A DNA stretch of 64,000 bases, taken from positions 744,001 to 808,000 of the forward strand of contig NZ_FMIZ01000007.1 in NCBI RefSeq assembly GCF_900095865.1. The letters are read 5' to 3'. The notes under the pieces are model-generated. The model made no database searches. It saw only the letters and a program-made list of their open reading frames with translations, and had not been told where the DNA came from. The position numbers and the translations under genes are program-made. Positions 53,514 through 61,781 of this stretch are shown piece after piece. Position 1 is the stretch's first letter. Every line of letters begins with the position of its first letter. This DNA comes from Massilioclostridium coli (GTDB taxonomy: Bacteria > Bacillota > Clostridia > Oscillospirales > Ruminococcaceae).

Positions 53514-54734
53514 ATGAATTTGCTCAAACGCAGGCTCAATCCATATGCGTTCCTCTTTGGGGCATTGTTCCTCCCCCTCATTCAGGTCAACCTGTATACC
53601 GGATTGGTTCCCAAATGGTTTTGTGCCGTTGAACTGGTATTGATCCTGCTGCTTTACATCTGGCAGCAGCGGATGCCCTCCAGTATCACTTGGTTTTTGC
53701 TGCTGTTCGTCGCCATTATGGTGTACAGCACCTACCACACCGGAAAACCGTTGGCTTACGCCATCTATTACAGTGTCCAGCTGGCGGCATTTTTGCTGCT
53801 TATGGATTTATTTTTTCAGATTGATCCCATGATGGTACTCAATACCATCCAGTACCTTATGGGGCTGCTGATTCTGCTCAACCTGTTTTTCCAGTTGGTA
53901 AAGCCGGATTATTTTGGGGTATCCCCCACCAGTGGGAACTATTATAACCTACTGGTGTCGGATAACGAACTGCCCTATTACATGGTGCCCTATATGCTGG
54001 TGGTAGCGGTGAACTCGTTCGCCCACCACGGAAGGCTGACCCTGTGGAACTTTGCCATAATCACCCTTGCTTATGGAAGCGTTGTGGTTTCCTGGACCGC
54101 TACTGGCGTAGTGGGCGGTGCGGTGGCGTACCTGAGTATTGTAACGGTGGCGCTTCTCAAATATCCCCGATTCCATAAAAGGCTATTTTTCTGGCTGGTG
54201 CTGTTGTACATTGTTGTATTTGTGAGCATTGTGGTGTTCCGGGTACAAGAATGGTTTCCCTACCTAGTGGAAAAGATACTCAAAAAAGACCTGACTTTTT
54301 CCGGTAGGACGGGGATTTGGGACGAAGCATTTCGGATCATCCGTCAACACCTTTGGTTGGGGCAGGGGACAATCGCGGGAGGTCGGCTGACAGTAATTCC
54401 GTTTGACATCACCAGTGGAACTCTGGTTTCCGCCCACAGCTATTTTCTGGAAATCACCATGCAGGCAGGGCTGCTAGGGGTTAGCTGCTTTGTGGCGGTG
54501 TGGTTCCTCATTGGCAAACGGTTTACCGCCTACCACACTACCAGCAACAGGATTTTACTGGTAGCCTCCCTTTGTTTTTTCGCCATGTTGGTGCTATACA
54601 CCACCGAGGGCTGGCTTTACCACACCTTCCAGTACACCATTTATTATCTTTTGTTTGCCTGCGCTGCCCCGGTGTACTGTGTTGTTCCTATTCCAAACCA
54701 GGCAGTCACCAACTTCAATCAAATACGGAGGTAG
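53514..54734 (+). CDS. wzy: Wzy-type polysaccharide polymerase
   Basis: A 406-residue integral membrane protein with about ten helices and a long extracellular loop (about residues 250-320) containing GRTGIWDEAFRIIRQHLWLGQG and SAHSYFLEI, the arrangement of O-antigen ligase/polymerase proteins. An AAGGAGG site precedes ATG 53514. It would link repeat units on the outer face in a Wzx/Wzy pathway, the matching flippase being encoded at 57571. Confidence 0.85.
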   Translation: MNLLKRRLNPYAFLFGALFLPLIQVNLYTGLVPKWFCAVELVLILLLYIWQQRMPSSITWFLLLFVAIMVYSTYHTGKPLAYAIYYSVQLAAFLLLMDLFFQIDPMMVLNTIQYLMGLLILLNLFFQLVKPDYFGVSPTSGNYYNLLVSDNELPYYMVPYMLVVAVNSFAHHGRLTLWNFAIITLAYGSVVVSWTATGVVGGAVAYLSIVTVALLKYPRFHKRLFFWLVLLYIVVFVSIVVFRVQEWFPYLVEKILKKDLTFSGRTGIWDEAFRIIRQHLWLGQGTIAGGRLTVIPFDITSGTLVSAHSYFLEITMQAGLLGVSCFVAVWFLIGKRFTAYHTTSNRILLVASLCFFAMLVLYTTEGWLYHTFQYTIYYLLFACAAPVYCVVPIPNQAVTNFNQIRR

Positions 54735-54738
54735 TTAT

Positions 54739-55608
54739 ATGTATCAAAAACCAATTGTCATAGCTGAAGCCGGATGCAACCACATGGGGGAAATGGAGGT
54801 TGCGAAACAGCTCATCCAGATTGCGGCGGTTTACTGTAAGGTAGATGCGGTAAAATTCCAAAAGCGGAATAACCGGGAGTTACTCACCCCCGAACAGTAC
54901 AACGCCCCTCACCCCAACCCAGTCAATTCCTACGGGGCAACCTACGGGGAACACCGTGAATACCTGGAGTTCACCCTGGAACAGCACGCCCAGTTAAAAA
55001 AATGGTGTGAGGAATACGGCGTGATCTACTCCACCTCTGTGTGGGATCTAACTTCCGCCCAGGAAATCGCTTCCCTCCAGCCTGAGTTTATCAAAATCCC
55101 CTCCGCCTGTAACAACAACTACGAGATGCTCCAGTGGCTGTGCGACCATTATCAGGGGGAAATCCAGCTTTCGTTTGGTATGACCACCCGCCAGGAGGAA
55201 AAAGAGATTGTACGGCTATTTGAAAAGAACCGCCGTGCTAAGGATTTGGTGCTGTTCAACTGTACTTCTGGCTATCCTGTGCCATACAAAGATGTCTGCC
55301 TTTTGGAGATTACCCGCATGCGCAAAGAGTATGGCAACCGTGTCAAAGCCATTGGGTTTTCCGGCCACCATCTGGGGATTGGGGTGGATATCGCCGCCTA
55401 TACTTTGGGGGCGGATTTGATAGAACGCCATTATACCCTGGACAGGAGCTGGAAAGGCACTGATCATGCCGCTTCTTTGGAACCGGAGGATCTGCGCAAA
55501 CTGGTGGGGGAACTGCACCACACCCAGCAGGCCCTAACCTATAAAGAGGAGGAAGTCCTCCCCATTGAACAGGTGCAGCGGGAAAAACTAAAATACCGCC
55601 CCAGATAA
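54739..55608 (+). CDS. neuB: NeuB-family nonulosonate synthase lacking the SAF domain
   Basis: A 289-residue enzyme that would condense phosphoenolpyruvate with a mannose- or ManNAc-type substrate. Seen: VIAEAGCNHMG, AVKFQKRN, IYSTSVWD, FIKIPSACNNN, IGFSGHHLGIGVDIAA and LIERHYTLDR ... GTDHAASLEPEDL. These match the NeuB barrel. The usual C-terminal SAF (antifreeze-like) domain of about 60 residues, which helps close the partner's active site in standard NeuB dimers, is absent. ATG 54739 has GGAGG 7 nt upstream; a longer frame from 54655 lies within wzy. It is followed by the CBS-cupin and NeuA-phosphatase genes. Confidence 0.88.
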   Translation: MYQKPIVIAEAGCNHMGEMEVAKQLIQIAAVYCKVDAVKFQKRNNRELLTPEQYNAPHPNPVNSYGATYGEHREYLEFTLEQHAQLKKWCEEYGVIYSTSVWDLTSAQEIASLQPEFIKIPSACNNNYEMLQWLCDHYQGEIQLSFGMTTRQEEKEIVRLFEKNRRAKDLVLFNCTSGYPVPYKDVCLLEITRMRKEYGNRVKAIGFSGHHLGIGVDIAAYTLGADLIERHYTLDRSWKGTDHAASLEPEDLRKLVGELHHTQQALTYKEEEVLPIEQVQREKLKYRPR

Positions 55609-55628
55609 GGGGCAAAGGGGGATTTGGA

Positions 55629-56411
55629 ATGAACAGCAGGCTAACGGATTATCTGGTGGAACCCACCGATACGCTGCTGGAGGCGTTACAGCGGATTGAC
55701 CACAACACCAAAGGCTTTTTAATCGTAACGGATTACCATCGCATGGTGTTAGGAACCCTCACGGATGGGGATATTCGGCGTGCACTCATCAAAGGGATAT
55801 TGGTGGGGCAGCCCATCGAAGGGGTTTATCACACCGCCTGCAAAAGCCTGAAAAATACCCAACCAATTTCGGTTGCTGGGGAGCTGTTCAAAAACCAGTC
55901 GATTGATTTTATCCCGATTGTGGACGCCTACGGCCATCTGGTAAACATCATCACCAAAAAACAGATGCACGCCCTGCTGTTACAGGATATCCGGGCGGAT
56001 CTAAACTATGACTTTTTCCAGCTGGATGAAGGCGTTGTGGATTATGAGGTGTATCACCGTCCTTGGGGATTCTACAAAACTACCGTACTCAACGATTTTT
56101 ACCAGTCCAAAATTATCTCGGTGAACCCGGGGGAACAGCTCAGCCTCCAATCTCACAATCATAGGGAAGAATACTGGATTGTAGTCCATGGGAAAGGGAT
56201 GGTGCAGATTGGGGAATCCTATCGGAACGTGCGCTGTGGCACCACGTTGTTCATCCCCAAAACCTGCAAACACCGGCTTGCCAACCTGGATAAAACCGAA
56301 TCCCTGATCCTCACCGAAGTGCAGATTGGGGACTATTTTGGGGAGGATGACATCATCCGCTACCAGGATGATTATGGCAGGGAAACCATACAAAAAGGGG
56401 GTTCTATATGA
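55629..56411 (+). CDS. CBS-pair plus phosphomannose-isomerase-like cupin protein
   Basis: A 260-residue protein. Residues about 5-120 are two CBS motifs (GFLIVTDYHRMVLGTLTDGDIRRAL and DFIPIVDAYGHLVNIITKKQM). Residues about 135-250 form a cupin of the type II phosphomannose isomerase class (HRPWGFYKTTVLND, PGEQLSLQSHNHREEYWIVVHG, RLANLDKTESLILTEVQIGDY), with metal-binding His in the SHNHREE motif. CBS pairs bind adenine nucleotides and often regulate. Between NeuB and NeuA it may supply or tune the hexose phosphate substrate; the combination is uncommon in my experience. It overlaps the next gene by 4 nt (ATGA). Confidence 0.8.
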   Translation: MNSRLTDYLVEPTDTLLEALQRIDHNTKGFLIVTDYHRMVLGTLTDGDIRRALIKGILVGQPIEGVYHTACKSLKNTQPISVAGELFKNQSIDFIPIVDAYGHLVNIITKKQMHALLLQDIRADLNYDFFQLDEGVVDYEVYHRPWGFYKTTVLNDFYQSKIISVNPGEQLSLQSHNHREEYWIVVHGKGMVQIGESYRNVRCGTTLFIPKTCKHRLANLDKTESLILTEVQIGDYFGEDDIIRYQDDYGRETIQKGGSI

Positions 56412-57574
56412 ATATCGCATTAATTCCGGTACGGGGTGGAAGCAAATCCATTCCCATGAAGAACATCAAGCCAATCTGTGGGAAACCATTGGTTTACTGG
56501 ACCGCGAAAGCCGCCTGCCAGTGCCCCCAGATTGACCGTGTTTATATTTCCACCGAAAGCCAGGAGATCAAACAGGTGGTGGAACAGTTCCAAGCCAAAG
56601 AACCACAACTGTTCTCCAAACTGGAGGTGGTGGGCAGGAGCGAGGAAACTGCTACCGATACCGCCTCCACCGAATCGGTGATGCTGGAATTTGCCCAACA
56701 GCACGAGTTTGAAAACATCGCCCTTGTCCAGGCAACATCCCCCTTGCTGTCCAGCCAGGATTTGACCAACGGGTTCCAGGCATTGCAAACAGATGGCACG
56801 GACAGCATTGTTTCGGTGGTACGGCAAAAGCGGTTCCAGTGGAAGGTAAACAACGGGTTTGCCTTGCCTACCAACTACGATGTATTCCAGCGACCCCGCA
56901 GGCAAGAATTTGAGGGGTATCTGGTGGAAAACGGGGCGTTTTACATCTGTTCCCGGGAGGATTTGCTTCGCACCCAAAACCGTGTTTCCGGAAAAATCAA
57001 GGCAGTGGAAATGGATGAGGACAGTTTTTTCGAGGTGGACGAACCAAGGGATTGGGCGATTGTGGAAGCATTGATGCGGAAAAACAACCCTGTTCTTATC
57101 AGGCGTCCTTCCAATATCCGGATGTTCCTCACCGACTGCGACGGCTGCCTGACCGACGGGGGAATGTACTACTCCGAGCGAGGGGACGAGCTGAAAAAAT
57201 TCAACACCCGGGACGGCATGGGGTTTGGGATGCTACGGGAAAAGGGGATTATCACCGGTATCATCACCAGCGAGGAAGTAGAGCTGAACCAACGGCGGGC
57301 GGATAAATTGCGGCTGGATTTTTTGGAATCCGGCTGTAAGGATAAGCTGGCCGCCATCCAGAAGCGCTGTGAGAAATATGGAATTTCTCTGGAACAAGTG
57401 GTGTATGTGGGGGACGATATCAATGACCTGGAAGCGGTGCGGACTGTTGGCTATGGCTGCTGCCCTTCTGACGCCATGCCCTGCGTACAGCAGGCGGCGG
57501 ATTACATCGCCTCCGCCAAAGGCGGGCAGGGCGTTATCCGGGAGATTGTGGAACAGTTGTTGGAGGAGCCATGA
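56408..57574 (+). CDS. neuA: Acylneuraminate cytidylyltransferase fused to KdsC-type phosphatase
   Basis: A 388-residue bifunctional protein. Residues 1-225 are a NeuA-type CMP-nonulosonate synthetase (IALIPVRGGSKSIPMKNIKPI, ATSPLLSSQDL, ENGAFYI). Residues about 235-388 are a HAD phosphatase of the KdsC type: nucleophile motif FLTDCDGCLTDGG, then NTRDGMGFGMLREKGI and GDDINDLEAV. Fusion to KdsC-type phosphatases is known in animals and in some bacteria that make KDN or sialic acid through 9-phosphates. The first Asp pair of the phosphatase is intact. The next gene overlaps by 4 nt. Confidence 0.88.
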   Translation: MNIALIPVRGGSKSIPMKNIKPICGKPLVYWTAKAACQCPQIDRVYISTESQEIKQVVEQFQAKEPQLFSKLEVVGRSEETATDTASTESVMLEFAQQHEFENIALVQATSPLLSSQDLTNGFQALQTDGTDSIVSVVRQKRFQWKVNNGFALPTNYDVFQRPRRQEFEGYLVENGAFYICSREDLLRTQNRVSGKIKAVEMDEDSFFEVDEPRDWAIVEALMRKNNPVLIRRPSNIRMFLTDCDGCLTDGGMYYSERGDELKKFNTRDGMGFGMLREKGIITGIITSEEVELNQRRADKLRLDFLESGCKDKLAAIQKRCEKYGISLEQVVYVGDDINDLEAVRTVGYGCCPSDAMPCVQQAADYIASAKGGQGVIREIVEQLLEEP

Positions 57575-59004
57575 GCCAGGATAAAAATATCGCTTTTCAA
57601 GCGGGGCTGTGGTATGTGGTTTCTTCGGTGATGGTCAAGGCGGTGTCCCTCCTCACCACCCCGATTTTTACCCGCATCCTATCCCAGACCGATTATGGCA
57701 TTACCGCCACCTTTAGTTCCTGGTACGCCCTGCTCCTTACCTTCTGCACCTTAAACCTGACGTACAGCATCGGGCGTGCCAAATTGGATTTTCCCGGTAA
57801 GCTGGAGGAATACATCGGTTCCATGCAACTGCTTTCCGCAGTAGTAACCGGAGGAATTTCCCTGGTACTGCTGGTGTTTTTAAAGCCGGTTTCTCGTTTT
57901 TTGGAACTGGACCCATTGCTGGTGGTGCTGTTGGTGGTCTACCTGTTTTTTTCCCCAGCAATTGCCTTTGTGCAAAATGGATATCGCTACCGGTACCAGT
58001 ATAAGCAGAACATCGCCATTGCCTGGTACACCGCCCTGACAACGGTAGCCATCTCTTTGGTATTGGTACTCTCTGTGGACAACAAAAAATATATTGCCCG
58101 GGTGATCGGGATTGTCCTGCCCACAGTGGCGCTTTCTGCGGTATTTTGGATACGCTCCCTGTGGAAAGGTCAGATCCATTTTCGTTGGGAATATTGGAAG
58201 TATGGTTTGGCGCTTTCCGGTCCGCTGGTGGTACATACCATCTCCATGAATATCCTTTCCCAGTCTGACCGGCTGTTTATCTCGAAAATCTGTGGGCCGG
58301 AGGTGACGGGGCTGTACAGCTTATCCGCCAATTACGGGCTGTTGCTCTCGATTGTGACAAACGCTGTGGCGGAAGGCTGGCTGCCCTGGTTCCACGACAA
58401 TTATTTTGCCAGGAATTTTGACGCCATCCGTAAAAACGTCAAGCCGGTTATTCTGCTGGGGTGTTTTATCGGGTTTGCATGTATCGGGTTTGCCCCTGAG
58501 GCAATCCGGATTTTAGGCGGGGAACAGTATGCGGAAGGGATATGGTGTGTGCCTCCGATTGTGCTGGGGATTATCTGCCAGTACATCTACACCCATTATG
58601 TGAACATCGAGATGCACCTGAAAAAAACCAAATACGTTTCCAGGGGGACGATTTTCGCCGCGCTGCTCAACATTGGGCTAAACGCCATTTTTATTCCGCT
58701 ATTCGGATATATCGCGGCAGCCTACACCACATTTGCCAGCTATACCGCCCTGCTGTTCATCCATTTTTTCATCACCCGCCGCATCCTCAAGGTCAGGCTG
58801 TATCAGGATTCCTTCCTGTTCCTCTCCCTGGGGGTGACAACGGTTGTTTCCGGTATGCTCATGTTCAGTTATACTAGGCCGTTGCTCCGTTACCTGCTCA
58901 TTGGTATCGGTTTTATTCTCTTTTTATTTGTGTTTCGGAACCATTTGTTCCAGTTTTTCAAAAAAATCAAATTCAGGGAGGGGAATCATGGAACTCATTC
59001 CTAA
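57571..59004 (+). CDS. wzx: Wzx-type polysaccharide flippase
   Basis: A 477-residue polytopic membrane protein with about 12-14 helices of the MATE/Wzx superfamily (GLWYVVSSVMVKAVSLLTTPIF, ISQSDRLFISKICGPEVTGLYSL-like region near residue 225-250). It moves lipid-linked repeat units across the membrane. It starts on an ATGA overlap with the NeuA fusion and overlaps the pyruvyl transferase gene by 17 nt. Confidence 0.88.
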   Translation: MSQDKNIAFQAGLWYVVSSVMVKAVSLLTTPIFTRILSQTDYGITATFSSWYALLLTFCTLNLTYSIGRAKLDFPGKLEEYIGSMQLLSAVVTGGISLVLLVFLKPVSRFLELDPLLVVLLVVYLFFSPAIAFVQNGYRYRYQYKQNIAIAWYTALTTVAISLVLVLSVDNKKYIARVIGIVLPTVALSAVFWIRSLWKGQIHFRWEYWKYGLALSGPLVVHTISMNILSQSDRLFISKICGPEVTGLYSLSANYGLLLSIVTNAVAEGWLPWFHDNYFARNFDAIRKNVKPVILLGCFIGFACIGFAPEAIRILGGEQYAEGIWCVPPIVLGIICQYIYTHYVNIEMHLKKTKYVSRGTIFAALLNIGLNAIFIPLFGYIAAAYTTFASYTALLFIHFFITRRILKVRLYQDSFLFLSLGVTTVVSGMLMFSYTRPLLRYLLIGIGFILFLFVFRNHLFQFFKKIKFREGNHGTHS

Positions 59005-60181
59005 AATCAAACGGTTTGCCTATTACAGAGGGCGGGAAATCTACCATCCCATCCGCAACCGGCTGTACCGCCTCAAAGAGCGGAAAATTGGAATTTCCCC
59101 CAGGTATACCCATGTGACCTATGATGTCGCCGGCAATGTAGGGGATACTGTCCTGTCTCAGTGCGTGCGGAAAACCTTCGAGCTGGATTCCCCAAAAGGG
59201 TGGAATATCCAAACCGTCAGCCAACCAGTCACCCAGGAGGTGGTGGAACGGATCAATTCCACCAAAAAACTGATCATCGGCGGGGGAGGGTTGTTTTTGC
59301 CAGATACCAACCCCAACAGCAAAAGTGGATGGCAATGGGCGATTTCTTCGGAACTGCTTCGACAAATCCAAGTGCCCATTGTGGTGTATTCGGTTGGGTT
59401 TAACAATTTTAGGGGGCAAAAGAACAACATTGCGTTTGTGGAGAACCTAAAACTGCTGTTACAAAAAGCCGAATTTGTAGGGCTGCGGAACTATGGCAGC
59501 ATCCAAGCAATCCAAAATCTGGTGGGGGAGCCCTTCGGTTCCAAAATCCAATACCAGCCTTGTACCACGACATTGATCCGCAAGCTGTACCAATTGCCCA
59601 GGAAACAACAAACCGGAAACATCGCCCTCAATATGGCGTTTGACCGGGAGGAGCTGCGGTTCGGCGCAAACAAGCGGACAATTCTGGAACAGGTGGCAAA
59701 GGCGGCAAAAGCCCTGGAGCAAAAGGGGTACCGGCTGTATTATCTCCTCCATTGTGAGGTGGATGGCAAATTTGTGGAATACCTCCAACGGGAGGGGGTC
59801 AGATGCCAGGTGGTCAACGCCGCTTTCTGGCTGCCCCATAAGCTGATTTCGTTTTACCAGAGGATGGATGTTGTGCTGGGGATGCGGGGACACTCCCAAA
59901 TGATTCCTTTTGGCTTAAACTGTGCCCTGATATCTTTCGGCACCCACGATAAAATGAAGTGGTTTTTGGAGGATATCCAGGCAACTGACTGGTATGTGGA
60001 ACTGACTGCGGATGTGGGTCACCTTGCCCAGCGGATTGTGGCCAAGTTTGAACAGGTGTATGAGCGGAACCCAATGGAAACATGGGATAGGCTACTTTCC
60101 CAACAGGAACGGCTTTGGCAGATCACAAAAAAGAACCTGGCACAAATTGAAATAGATTCATCTTCAAGGAGGAAATCATGA
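58988..60181 (+). CDS. Polysaccharide pyruvyl transferase family protein
   Basis: A 397-residue enzyme with THVTYDVAGNVGDTVLSQCVR and LIIGGGGLFLPDTN near the N terminus and VVLGMRGHSQMIPFG in the C-terminal half, characteristic of the PS_pyruv_trans family, which adds ketal pyruvate to sugars of exopolysaccharides and wall polymers. ATG 58988 with GGAGGGG upstream, inside the flippase gene end. Pyruvyl groups and nonulosonates would both add negative charge to the polymer. Confidence 0.85.
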   Translation: MELIPKIKRFAYYRGREIYHPIRNRLYRLKERKIGISPRYTHVTYDVAGNVGDTVLSQCVRKTFELDSPKGWNIQTVSQPVTQEVVERINSTKKLIIGGGGLFLPDTNPNSKSGWQWAISSELLRQIQVPIVVYSVGFNNFRGQKNNIAFVENLKLLLQKAEFVGLRNYGSIQAIQNLVGEPFGSKIQYQPCTTTLIRKLYQLPRKQQTGNIALNMAFDREELRFGANKRTILEQVAKAAKALEQKGYRLYYLLHCEVDGKFVEYLQREGVRCQVVNAAFWLPHKLISFYQRMDVVLGMRGHSQMIPFGLNCALISFGTHDKMKWFLEDIQATDWYVELTADVGHLAQRIVAKFEQVYERNPMETWDRLLSQQERLWQITKKNLAQIEIDSSSRRKS

Positions 60182-61263
60182 GCAAACAGGAAACGAAATG
60201 GAAATCTGGCTTTATCGGGGTATTACTGATCATCCTCGCTTCGGTGGTAGGGGTGTTTGGAGTGGTATATGGGTATTACCATTCCAAATTGTCCCTGATG
60301 CAGTACAGCGACGGGACGGTATCCCAAACCGAACCCATCGACCCCACTGCCAGTGAGTTCCAGGACGGCGCCTCCGAGATGGAGCAGCTCACCTCCGGTT
60401 TGGAGCAGCAGGATACAGTAAAGGCGGAAGGGGAGATTTTCGGCTCGGAGGATGTGTTCAACATCTTGCTCATCGGAACAGATGAACGCAGCGAAACCTT
60501 CAGCAATAACGCCCGTGGGGATACCTGTATGCTGCTTTCGGTGAACAAAAAGGATGGCAAACTAAAACTGGTGAGTTTTGAGCGGGCAACCGCCGTCCCC
60601 ATCCTGGCAGGGCAGTACAAAGGGCAATATGATTGGCTTACCCACACTTTCCGGTATGGCGGGGCGGACCTGATGATGCGGGAAATCCGGGAGTGCTATA
60701 AAATCGATGTCACCCGTTACATCCGGGTGAATATCAGTACCTTTATGGAGGGGATTGACGCCGTGGGAGGGGTTACCATCAGCCTGAGCCAGGCGGAATC
60801 CGATTATATCAACTATCCTCAAGGAACCTATGCGGAAGACCACATCCGGGAGATGGGGATTGCCAACCAGGTGCAGAGGGTAACACCGGGGGAAAACCAT
60901 CTGAATGGGGCAACCGCCATGCTATACGCCCGCTGCCGGTATATCGACAGCGATTGGAGGCGGGTGGAACGGCAACGCACCGTGATCCAGGCGGCCATGA
61001 ATCAGGTAAAACACTTAGATCTACTGGAACTGAACAACCTGTTAAACCGGGTTCTCCCCCTGGTACAGACCAATTTAAAGGAATCCGAAATTACCAGCCT
61101 TCTGATGTTAGCACCCAAATATGTAAAATCCCAGACAGAGGAGATGACCGTCCCAGTATCCGGCACCTATGGCAGTATGAAAGGGATGGGTGGCAGGAGT
61201 ATGTATGCGGTAAACTTTAATGAAAACGCCAAAATTCTAAAAAAATTCCTGTACGGGGAATAA
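60178..61263 (+). CDS. LytR-CpsA-Psr (LCP) family polymer-attachment enzyme
   Basis: A 361-residue membrane-anchored protein: one N-terminal helix (about residues 12-33), then an LCP domain with FNILLIGTDERS, SFERATAVPI, GGVTISLSQAE and ARCRYIDSDWRRVERQRTVI, with the conserved Arg residues that bind lipid pyrophosphate. LCP enzymes transfer polysaccharides from undecaprenyl carriers to peptidoglycan, so this operon's product is probably wall-linked. ATGA overlap with the previous gene; a terminator follows. Confidence 0.9.
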   Translation: MSKQETKWKSGFIGVLLIILASVVGVFGVVYGYYHSKLSLMQYSDGTVSQTEPIDPTASEFQDGASEMEQLTSGLEQQDTVKAEGEIFGSEDVFNILLIGTDERSETFSNNARGDTCMLLSVNKKDGKLKLVSFERATAVPILAGQYKGQYDWLTHTFRYGGADLMMREIRECYKIDVTRYIRVNISTFMEGIDAVGGVTISLSQAESDYINYPQGTYAEDHIREMGIANQVQRVTPGENHLNGATAMLYARCRYIDSDWRRVERQRTVIQAAMNQVKHLDLLELNNLLNRVLPLVQTNLKESEITSLLMLAPKYVKSQTEEMTVPVSGTYGSMKGMGGRSMYAVNFNENAKILKKFLYGE

Positions 61264-61280
61264 AAGATTACAGATACACA

Positions 61281-61322
61281 AAACCTCCTCTGTTGCGGTA
61301 ATAGCCAGGGGAGGTTTCCTTG
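61281..61322 (+). terminator. Terminator of the polysaccharide operon
   Basis: AAACCTCC pairs with GGGAGGTTT around a larger loop, followed by a T-rich stretch, 18 nt after the LCP stop codon. Confidence 0.65.
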
Positions 61323-61459
61323 TCTGTCTTTAAGCTTAACAACCCACCAGGGGTAGATAAAAAAGCCTTTTTCAGCTTACATAAAGCTCGTCGTTATTAA
61401 TATACTACTCTTTTTCTTTCCTCGGTAAAACTGGGGGATTTTTCTTCGTCGAAAGACAT

Positions 61460-61712
61460 CAATCAAAACCACCAGTTGAACTGGTGGTATGCACTAGCCC
61501 TAGAAGGGCATTTTACTGGCGGGCATCTAAAGACGCACTGAACATTCTTTCTCTTGCATCTACTGCTCCGCCGCTCGTAAACGGGCACTTATGCTTCTTT
61601 CCGAGCTTGATAAACTTGCTAGATTGCTTGTTAGTAGCTCGCTTCGCTCGATACTTGAAGCGAAAGCTTTTTTACGAGGCACCTCCACCGGCATAGCCGG
61701 TGGTTTCCCTAA
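61460..61712 (+). mobile_element. Non-autonomous IS200/IS605-like element, copy 2
   Basis: About 250 bp bounded by a hairpin at the left (ACCACCAGTTGAACTGGTGGT, 61468-61488, quoted in part) and one at the right (CCACCGGCATAGCCGGTGG, 61685-61703). Internal hairpins CTAGAAGGGCA and AGCTCGCTTCGCTCGA are present. The hairpin-ended layout and GAAAGACATCAATC flank fit IS200/IS605 relatives without transposase. The related, diverged copy at 46787-47038 lies inverted on the other side of the operon. Open frames here are not coding. Confidence 0.6.
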
Positions 61713-61715
61713 TCA

Positions 61716-61752
61716 ACAAAAACAGCACCATCTAACAAAATAGATGGTGCTG
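61716..61752 (-). terminator. Terminator of the ABC exporter operon
   Basis: CAGCACCATCTA pairs with TAGATGGTGCTG; on the minus strand a TTTTTG run follows. It is 30 nt past the stop of the exporter gene. Confidence 0.85.
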
Positions 61753-61781
61753 TACTATCAGCCATATTGCTGTTTTTATGG

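Noticed and set aside
61267-61460. Searching for transposase or TnpB remnants beside the element
   Set aside because: No frame with transposase or zinc-ribbon motifs is present.
61484-61696. 70-codon frame in the region after the polysaccharide operon
   Set aside because: It lies wholly inside the hairpin-rich IS200/IS605-like element and has no coding signs.
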